DNA of 64,000 bases from Ceratotherium simum simum. Lineage: Eukaryota; Chordata; Mammalia; Perissodactyla; Rhinocerotidae. Below are positions 56,856 to 64,000 of this stretch, in pieces. Below the pieces are notes generated by a model. That model did no database searches. It was not told where the DNA came from and saw nothing but the letters and a program-made list of their open reading frames with translations. The position numbers and the translations under genes were made by a program. The DNA is taken from contig NW_004454177.1 of NCBI RefSeq assembly GCF_000283155.1, positions 25,469,073 to 25,533,072 on the forward strand. Reading direction: 5' to 3'. The stretch's first letter is position 1, and each line of letters begins with the position of its first letter.

Positions 56856-57497
56856 TTCTCTGCTCCTGTTTATTGCAAACCTCTTCAAAAGAGTATATTA
56901 TTTCATATTATACTATATTATATAACTGTCTCTAACTCCTAGCCTCCTGTATTTTTTTATCCCACTCCAGTCACATTTGTATCTCCAAACTCTGTTGAAA
57001 ATGCTCTGATCAAGGCCACCAATGATTTCCATCTTACCAAAACCAACAGTCTGATCATGTCATACCTTGCCCAATTTGTTTCAACCACTCTGTTCATTTT
57101 TGCTGTTCTTCAAAGCACCAAACTCTTTCCCCCTTTGTACTTGCTGCTTTCTTTTCCTGGAATGTGCTTCCTTTGGACTTTCACCAGCCTTTCTCCTTCA
57201 CTTCAATCAAATTTTTGCTCAGAGAAGCCACCTCAACATCCTAACTGAAAATAACATCCCTTCCCATCCTGTGCCATTCTCCCCCTTATCCTGTTCTGTC
57301 TTGCTTCTTAACACTTATCATTGCTGAAATTATATATTTATTTGCAAACTAGTTCGTGTATGATTCCCAGTAGAATATAAACTCCAAGAGCCTAGGGACT
57401 TTGTCAGTCTTGTCCCTTCCATATCCCCATCACCTAGAATAGGGCTGGCACACAGTCAGCCTCAATGAGTAGTTGTTGAATGATGAATGAATAAAGG
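56856..57497 (+). mobile_element. LINE-2, plus strand, with internal deletion
   Basis: 'atgctctgatcaaggccacc' is from the L2 RT region. From 57050 the sequence jumps to the L2 3' part ('ttcctggaatgtgcttcctt', 'gctcagagaagccacctcaa', 'gtagaatataaactccaaga', 'ggctggcacacagtcagcct') and ends with a TGAATGATGAATGAATAAA tail. One of the best L2 copies in the window. Frames at 57057-57327 are relics in L2. Confidence 0.92.
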
Positions 57498-57559
57498 CAC
57501 AACACTGTCCCTAAGGAGCCCACAGTCTAATTGGGAATAATGATGATGATGGTACATAA

Positions 57560-57750
57560 TACTATAATCTTCACGCTAACTATGTGAAGTTATGAACTAG
57601 GTGGTATCATGTCCACTTTACAGATAAGTAGACTGAGGCTTTAGAAGTATTACATAACCTACATAGGGTTATACAGCTGGTCAGCAGGAAGAACCTCAAC
57701 TCAAACACAGGTCCTCGGACTCCAGAGTCGTGCTCTTCAACTTTGAGCTC
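57560..57750 (-). mobile_element. MIR SINE, minus strand
   Basis: 'catgtccactttacagataa', 'gtagactgaggctttagaag', 'ggttatacagctggtcagca', 'ggactccagagtcgtgctct' follow antisense MIR order. Confidence 0.87.
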
Positions 57751-58330
57751 TTTGACCTTGAGGTCTGACAGCATGTGAAAAAGTCACCCCATCTGTTCAG
57801 GTTGTCTTAATGTGGATATGGCAGTTCCGCCTACTTGTGAACAGTGAACACCCGTTTATGCTTGCTTAGTAGAAAAGAGTGCTGACTTTACTCATTTTGC
57901 TATAAAAGCAGTCTCTGTGCCAGAAGCCAAAATACACAGGGTTGGTAAATATTTTGTACTTGGTTACAAGCAAGGACCCAAATCCAATTAATGTTGGCTC
58001 AGTGTGATATGGTTGTTCCCTAGTTTTAGGAAATATGTAGGTAGGTTCAATTCCAATTTGAAGACATTCCGTGGTCGTGTTTCAGCTGAGTGTTTTAGGA
58101 AATTAAAACCTTTTGATCCATTTGGGCTTGTTTCTGAGTTCAGCACAGTTTGTCCCCGTCATGGTTTATAGTCAGGTTTGGTGCAAGGCCCTGGCTATTG
58201 GGTTTCATGGTCTGGGTTTCCTGTAGGCCCATAACCTGTCCTGGTGAATGTGGAGAAGCCTAAGAAAAGCTCTGCCCAAGACCGTGTGTGTGGAAAGTGA
58301 TCTTAACCCGGGTCAGGCCGGGAATGAGAG
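57751..58330. other. Unassigned sequence
   Basis: No gene or named repeat recognised; a TATAAAAG near 57900 is isolated. Confidence 0.45.
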
Positions 58331-58334
58331 CCTT

Positions 58335-58597
58335 CTTCCTGGCCAGCCACATATGTAATTTTGGAGTTCCTAGCAACCACATTAAAGAAATAAAAAGAAA
58401 CAAGTGAAACAATTTTAATACTAGATTTTATTTAATGCAGTATATCCAAAATATTATTACTTCAACATGAAATTTATATAAAGAATTATTAAATCTGGTC
58501 TGTGTTCTACACTTACAACATATCTCACTGTAGACCAGCTACATTTCAGGTGCTCAACAACCACAAGTGACTATTGCATTGAACAGTGTATCTCCAG
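58335..58597. mobile_element. hAT-like medium reiterated repeat
   Basis: I recognise the text of a common mammalian medium-reiteration repeat: 'cctagcaaccacattaaaga', 'ttttatttaatgcagtatat', 'ccaaaatattattacttcaa', 'ctacatttcaggtgctcaac', 'acaagtgactattgcattg'. The family name and orientation are uncertain. Confidence 0.55.
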
Positions 58598-58779
58598 AGA
58601 GTAAGAGTAGATTTTCATTTTTTGGTTGATAATAATGTAATTATATTAACTCGAAATATGCCAGACACACAGTATCTTTGCTTGGGAAGGGAAGTTAAAT
58701 TTTGTATAGTCTCATTATCTATTTGATGCTTGAATCTTTTTCTAAAGTACCACCCCCAAGAGGACCTTCAACACCTGCT

Positions 58780-59660
58780 TACGCAGTAATCGGGGATTCA
58801 TCCCCTCTGAAGTAACTCATTCCATCCCTAGCCAGCTTTTATAATCATAAAATTATCCTTTTTATTGAGCTAGAAATTGTCACATTACTAAATTTTCTCT
58901 TGTGGTTCTATGCTTTTAGCCAGAGAGAGTACATCTGATTCCGTTCACGTGACTATTTTTATATTTGAAGACAGCTAGCGTGTCTCGTTGAGTCAATCTT
59001 CTCCAAATAAACTGCCTTATTGTTTCCCTCATTACTCCTGATAGTTTCCAGTCTTCTCAACATCCTGTACTGTGAGCAAGTTCCAGATTATCAATGTCTC
59101 TCTTAAAGTGTAATACCCAGAGCTGAACATAACATCCGTGTGTGGGCCCTCCACCCCATAGTAGAGTGAGACTACGAACTCTTGGTCCTATATATACACT
59201 TCTACTGCACATTATCACAACTCACTGTTGACTATGCTGAGCTCCTTGGCCACAGAACACCTAGATCTGGTCCTCGTGCACATCTTCCTTATGTTTTTAT
59301 GTGTACAGTTATATCTGGACCTAAGGCAATGCCATAAAATGGACATGGTCCATGTATCATCAACTCTGGAGAGCTGGGGAGAATAAAAGTAAGGAAAATG
59401 ACCCAGGAGATGACATGAGAAACTTTAAAACATTGTTGCTCTTTTGTTTCTTTACAATCTGAAATACCAAGATATTTTTTGATACGTTATCCCGTGTATT
59501 AATAGGCTCTTTCAACTAACTACTCATCATTAGCAAATTTTGACGAGTAAACATTTTATATCTTTATGCAAGTCATCAATAAAAATATTGAGTATGTTAT
59601 ATCCTAACACAGAGTCTTACAGTATTAGGGCTTCACTAAGTAGTTTTGGGTACTACCTAA
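58780..59660. mobile_element. Ancient CR1/L3-like LINE fragment
   Basis: The order 'tcttctccaaataaactgcc', 'cagtcttctcaacatcctgt', 'aaagtgtaatacccagagct', 'gaacataacatccgtgtgtg', 'cacaactcactgttgactat', 'gagctccttggccacagaac' and 'gcaagtcatcaataaaaata' follows the amniote CR1 / mammalian L3 region. Very diverged. Orientation not assigned. Confidence 0.65.
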
Positions 59661-59664
59661 TTTC

Positions 59665-59702
59665 AACCAGTTTAAAACTACCTAATTTCCATTAAACTGG
59701 TT
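59665..59702. repeat. Short inverted repeat with adjacent direct repeat
   Basis: AACCAGTTTA (59665-59674) and TAAACTGGTT (59693-59702) could form a 10-bp stem with an 18-nt loop. The 13-bp direct repeat ACTACCTAATTTC occurs at 59652-59664 and 59678-59690. Confidence 0.85.
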
Positions 59703-59704
59703 CA

Positions 59705-60048
59705 TATTTCTCCATTGTTATTTCCAGGCCTTAGAACATATTTTCTGGCCCTCCTGGGACTATCTTCTCCGTATCTTTGCCCAGAAAATGTCTGCTCATC
59801 CTTTGAGTTTTCTGTTAGTTATCACCACTTGTTCCAGTTAGGTACCATTCTTACGGGCTCTGACAGTGTGTATACTGTCCCATCGCAGCAATTGCCACAC
59901 TCTTGTCATTTTCTGTGTATCTGCCTACATCTCCTGCTAGATGGTAAATTGTGTCAGAAAAGGGATTGACACTATTATGTCCTAAGTGTCTAGCACAGTA
60001 CAAAGTAGATGCTGAGTAAATACTTTTTGATGAAATAAATACATCTTC
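59705..60048 (+). mobile_element. LINE-2 3' end, plus strand
   Basis: 'gtctgctcatcctttgagtt', 'ctgctagatggtaaattgtg', 'tgtctagcacagtacaaagt' and 'gctgagtaaatactttttga' match L2; ends with a GATGAAATAAATA tail. Confidence 0.8.
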
Positions 60049-60049
60049 A

Positions 60050-60215
60050 TGACCACATGCGAAGGTAGTTGTTATTATCCTTATTTTACAGATGAGGCAG
60101 ATGAAGCTTAGAGAATGTAGTAAGCTTGTTAAGGCACAGAGTGGCTAACAAAGCAGTGGTTCAAGGCCCAGGATTCTGAATCTGGATCTAATGCTCTCAT
60201 GATAAAACCAATTAC
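60050..60215 (-). mobile_element. MIR SINE, minus strand
   Basis: 'attatccttattttacagat', 'gaggcagatgaagcttagag', 'aaggcccaggattctgaatc' in antisense MIR order. Confidence 0.82.
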
Positions 60216-60599
60216 ATATGCCTTCGGTATACTTCCAGATGTCTGAAGTTCCTCAACAAATGATAGTGCTTTTGTGGTTTTACTGGAGATAAGACTTAAA
60301 ATGCAGATATGCGGAAGAGAGAAAGCACAATAGACTGACTTCTGGTAACACTAGAGTATTAAATGCTGATGCCAGATGTCTCCTAGGAAGCGATTCTGAC
60401 TTGAAAGGAGAGGGAACCTAGTGTTCTTGTCATGCAAGTCTGTACAAATCACTTTTTGTCAGTCTCTCAGTTTCCCATAGAAAACGCTTGCTAATTATTT
60501 GGTTTCCAAGCAGTTAGATAAGAACAGGCCCCCATGCTTTGTTTTTTTTTTTCATATGAACCACCGTAATCAGAAATTATTTGTTTATTTTAAATAGTA
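60216..60599. other. Unassigned sequence
   Basis: No gene or named repeat recognised. Confidence 0.45.
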
Positions 60600-60985
60600 T
60601 TAATTGCTTTTCTGCTTATAAAAATTAGACATGTCTATTGTGAAAAGCTTGAAAAAAATAATTTTAAAATCATGCAGAAAAAAAATTACACCTAACTACG
60701 TGTCTTTTTTCTTTTACAAATAATTATACATTTCTTCTAATTTAGGATCAATCTCTACATGATCTTTTTTTACTTAGTGTATTGAGAATTTTCTTATGTC
60801 ATTGAATATTCTCTACTATGTGATTGCATAGATTCACTTTATGTATGTTCCATAAATATATCCAGTCAATTTCTTGTAGATATTTAGGGTTAATTCCAGT
60901 TTTGGATTCTTAAATAGTATGGCAATACTGGTCCTTAGACATTAATCTTTGCACACATGACTGATTAAGGAGAGATTTTTTCCCT
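60600..60985 (-). mobile_element. Old L1 (L1M/L1ME-type) 3' end, minus strand
   Basis: 'tttttacttagtgtattgag', 'cttatgtcattgaatattct', 'gattgcatagattcacttta', 'gttaattccagttttggatt' resemble the antisense ORF2 C-terminus/3' UTR of old L1s. Confidence 0.6.
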
Positions 60986-61338
60986 CATCTAATTGGTCAT
61001 ATGTTGTGCTGGGCCTTATTAGGATAAGAACTCCCCAGAACTGGGCCCTCACCTTAAAGTGCTTATAGGATTTTGACCGTCAGCAGTAATCAGATTGAAT
61101 CAAGGATTAGAATTCCTGACTCCTGAGCACCTAGATTAGATCTGGCTCCTTGGGGCTCCTTCATTGCTCTCCCCATTTTCCTGTGGCATCCTGGGAGCTG
61201 AGCTCCAGGGGGGGCTAGAGGCCTCCCTGTTTTCAACCTGGACCCCATATCTCTGCCAGAAGCACCAACCCTGTGACGCAATGCCAAACTAAGGAAGAAG
61301 AGTTGTTATTGAGAATGAGAACAAGCAGAGGTCATCTC
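60986..61338. other. Unassigned sequence left of the gap
   Basis: No gene or named repeat recognised; GC rises modestly at 61140-61260. Confidence 0.45.
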
Positions 61339-61438
61339 NNNNNNNNNNNNNNNNNNNNNNNNNNNNNNNNNNNNNNNNNNNNNNNNNNNNNNNNNNNNNN
61401 NNNNNNNNNNNNNNNNNNNNNNNNNNNNNNNNNNNNNN
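61339..61438. other. Assembly gap (100 N)
   Basis: Exactly 100 N, the usual placeholder for a gap of unknown size. Open frames across it are meaningless. Confidence 0.99.
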
Positions 61439-61466
61439 GGGGGGGGGGAGAGAGAGAGAGAGGGAG
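61439..61466. repeat. G-run and (GA)n at the gap edge
   Basis: Eleven G's followed by GA units. The simple repeat probably extends into the gap and may have caused it. Confidence 0.9.
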
Positions 61467-62015
61467 AATCCAAGTGAGCAAATAAGCAAGATGCACATAT
61501 ACCCTCTGTTGAGTCTTTTTTTTAACCCAGGGAAGGAAAGAAAAGCAACGGCCTAAATTAATACTGCCCTGGGGGCAGCCTGAATGGGCCTGACTTGAAC
61601 CAGTAGCTTGTCACCCTGCTGCCATTATGACCCTTTTGGGGTACGAAAAAATTCATGGATGAACTCACTGGGTTGAACAACATGCTCAGTGTCTTGAGAA
61701 CAAACAGACTTTTCTTTGGTGTTAGTTACAAACATCTTTTCTTTCCACTTATTCAGTTCAGTTCTCTGAGAAGCAAAAGCTAATCTCCTGTGAGAGTTCA
61801 GGGGAAAGGCATGTGACGCAGCTCCAAGCCGCCTTAGCCACATGCCCCCGGGGAAGGAGGCTGATTGGCCTTGGAGGGGCTCTGACTCTGTCCCCGCCCA
61901 CTCTGCCCTGTGTCTGGGAGAAGAGTCATTGTTCAGATCCTTAGTTTTCTCATCCACAGAATGGAAATAGGAGTGGTTCATCCAATTGCGTATATTGATT
62001 TATAGTTCTTTTATT
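61467..62015. other. Unassigned sequence with possible MIR trace
   Basis: 61930-61980 ('cagatccttagttttctcat', 'ccacagaatggaaatagga') looks like a MIR core on the plus strand. The 118-codon minus-strand frame at 61625-61981 overlaps it and shows no domain. Confidence 0.45.
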
Positions 62016-62017
62016 TT

Positions 62018-62440
62018 AGATGCATTCATTCAAATATAGAGCACCAGTTTGTGCCGCGCATCAAGCCAGATACTGAGGACACAATGGCACAATTTCTGCC
62101 TTTGAAGAACTTAAAGTTAGTGGGTATCCCACGTAATACATGTGATTACAATGCAATATTAAAGCGACTACAACAGGAGAAGTACAAGTAATAATAGCAC
62201 TTCGAATGGCCAGTAAGCCAGGCTTGAGTAGGAAGACATTCAGGAAAGGCATTCTTATGAAATTGGTATTGACCCCGAATTCTAGTGGATGAATGAAGCG
62301 GGGAGAGAAAAGTTACAAAGAACTGACAATCAAGAGATCCTGGTTCCTTTGGAAAACAAGGTAGGTGGGCATGAATGAATGAAGCACCCTGGGAAGCAAT
62401 AAGAAATGGGAAGCACTAAGAGATGATGCTGAAAAGGGCA
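62018..62440 (-). mobile_element. LINE-2, minus strand
   Basis: 'gatgcattcattcaaatata', 'agccagatactgaggacaca', 'tctgcctttgaagaacttaa', 'aggcttgagtaggaagacat' follow antisense L2 order; the right end is vague. Confidence 0.78.
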
Positions 62441-63460
62441 GAAGCCAGAAGATGCAAGGCTAATCTGGACTGAGCTAACTTTAATTTACACATAATTTTT
62501 TTTGAATAATTTTATTTACCAGCAAAATCTGTGTTACAACACATTATCAAAGATTGCAATAAAGATATTAAGCCAAAATCCATACACTCAACTTTTCTTA
62601 TGTGTTTCTTTTCCTTGAACTGCAGTCATAAACATCTGTACCATTTTATGATTCTCATCAGGCATGTCTTGCTTCTTTCTCTTCTTAATTCTATATCTAG
62701 ACCTTTTCAATATTATCTTCATACCCCAATAACATTGAAAAATTCTTATAGAGAGGGACGTTTTGTATGCTTCTATATGTAATCTCTGCCGTTTGGGGAC
62801 AATTTACAAATTATAGCAATCCCAAAGAGCCATGCAGTACGAGGAGGACATCCTAGTGTAGAGATTAAGAGACTTGTCCAAGGCGACACGGCTCTTCCCC
62901 CAACACCTACTCCCTTGTCCAAGCCCAGGCATAGTACCTTACAATCATGGACAGCAATAAACATGTACTGATTTCTTAATTGGAGAATATGTTGTTGTAT
63001 TTGGATAGTCAGGCTCACAATCCAGACATATATGCTTGTGAGTAGGTCTGTTGAAAGGCAAGAAGAGAGCCAAGGGTAGAAGAAGATATTTGGTGATTAC
63101 TGCTTTTAGTTTGATTAAGTAAGATCAGAAATTTTAATATTGCCAAGAGCTTATTAAAATTAAAGAAAAAATTCATTTTAAAGAACCACGCTATACTTTC
63201 TCTTGAACATTGCATTCTTTCTAATTAAGTAATTTCTCTCCTTGAGGAAAGCATTTGGTAATAATGATTGCTAGACTAGACTTGGTCTCTGAGCTTCAGA
63301 TTCTATGTCACCTGTCAGCTGTGTGCTCTTTGCAACCTAGGAAGGACAGGAAGTGACAACTTTATTTTAAAAACCATTTCTCCTAGACAGAGCTAAATGC
63401 CACACATGCACACACACAGGGACTATTAAACAGCTTCAAAACATTTGTGCACTTTGCTCT
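62441..63460. other. Unassigned sequence with a weak MIR trace
   Basis: 62855-62945 ('tagagattaagagacttgtc', 'caaggcgacacgg') suggests an antisense MIR core. No gene seen. A short CA run lies near 63404-63418. Confidence 0.42.
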
Positions 63461-63464
63461 ATCA

Positions 63465-63870
63465 TTCAATCCTTCTTTCCTACAGCTTCCTTCTTTGACT
63501 TTCATTTGACTCTTTCTATTAAACTTACAAATACACTCTAGCGTTTCTCATCCTAAATCAATGTTCCCTTGAATCTTCTAATTTCTAATCTCCACTCTAC
63601 TCATCTCATCCAAAATTCCAGAACGTAGTCACTCCTCAACTCACTGTAATCCAGTGTGTACACCCAATATGAAAATCAATGACTACTTTGTTCCCTCACT
63701 TACTATGCTCAATAGAACCCCCAGCCCAGCCCATTTTGTTCTTAATGCTCTCTTGAACCCACAGCTCCTCTTTGCCATCCCTTCTGCTACTATCTTAGTT
63801 CAGGTTCTCGTCCTCTCTTGCCTGGACAACTATAAGATTTTCTAGTGCATTTCCCTATAACGTGGCTTGA
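63465..63870 (+). mobile_element. LINE-2 fragment, plus strand
   Basis: 'cactcctcaactcactgtaa' and 'cttgcctggacaactataag' correspond to internal L2 ORF2 text ('cactcctcaacccactgcaa', 'cacctggattactgcaatag' in better copies). Diverged; the frame at 63654-63845 is a relic. Confidence 0.6.
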
Positions 63871-64000
63871 TGGTCTTGGGACAGTTAAAATTGTTATGGT
63901 CTTGTGTATTTTGTCAACAGTTAAAACACCCTATTATACTGCTGGTGTCTATAATAGCAGCCCTGTTTACCATGCGATTATAAAGTAATGAGGCAGATTC

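Noticed and set aside
57895..57915. TATA-box promoter at TATAAAAG
   Set aside because: An isolated AT-rich match without initiator, CpG content, or downstream gene.
61273..61498. Two frames crossing the N gap
   Set aside because: They exist only because N codons were not counted as stops.

Overview
This window is non-coding nuclear DNA of a placental mammal. I found no intact protein-coding gene, exon, rRNA or functional tRNA gene. The organism is most likely a perissodactyl (horse/donkey/zebra group, possibly rhinoceros or tapir). The youngest SINEs are five ERE-type elements, a tRNA-headed family characteristic of Perissodactyla, at about 1215, 20711, 21588, 27114 and 55826. No primate Alu, rodent B1/B2 or carnivore tRNA-Lys SINE was seen. 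The species inference rests on family recognition and not on a database search.

Layout: 1-4594 is an old minus-strand LINE-1 (L1) carrying an ERE and a second, plus-strand L1. 4595-15.6 kb is mostly unassigned sequence with MIR, L2 and small L1 fragments and two MaLR (MLT1-type) LTRs, one with an exact 5-bp target-site duplication. 15.6-24.1 kb mixes a MER5-like hAT element, an L1 3' end, several MIRs, a MER20-like hAT element and a minus-strand L1/HAL1 into which a tRNA-Glu-headed SINE and an ERE were inserted, both with perfect target duplications. 24.1-28.3 kb is a long minus-strand L1 with an ERE in its 5' part. 28.3-35.5 kb holds L2, MIR, old L1 pieces, microsatellites and a tRNA-Ile(AAT) pseudogene. 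35.5-48.5 kb is an almost continuous stack of minus-strand L1s broken by a Tigger1-type element. 48.5-53.9 kb holds MIR and L2 fragments and a second tRNA-Glu/RTE SINE inserted inside a MIR. 53.96-55.2 kb is the least decayed L1 3' end. 55.2-64 kb has an unrecognised GC-richer segment, an ERE, L2 copies, a hAT-like repeat, an ancient CR1/L3-like LINE, a 100-N assembly gap at 61339-61438 and more L2.

No genes act together here. Nearly all open reading frames are L1 ORF1p/ORF2p relics, their antisense shadows, or SINE/microsatellite translations. I did not find a previously undescribed biological system. The observations most worth checking are the tRNA-Glu/RTE SINE pair, the unrecognised segment at 55.2-55.8 kb, the lysine-rich ORF at 9.8-10.3 kb, the possible twin-primed L1 at 32.4-33.1 kb and the tRNA-Ile pseudogene.
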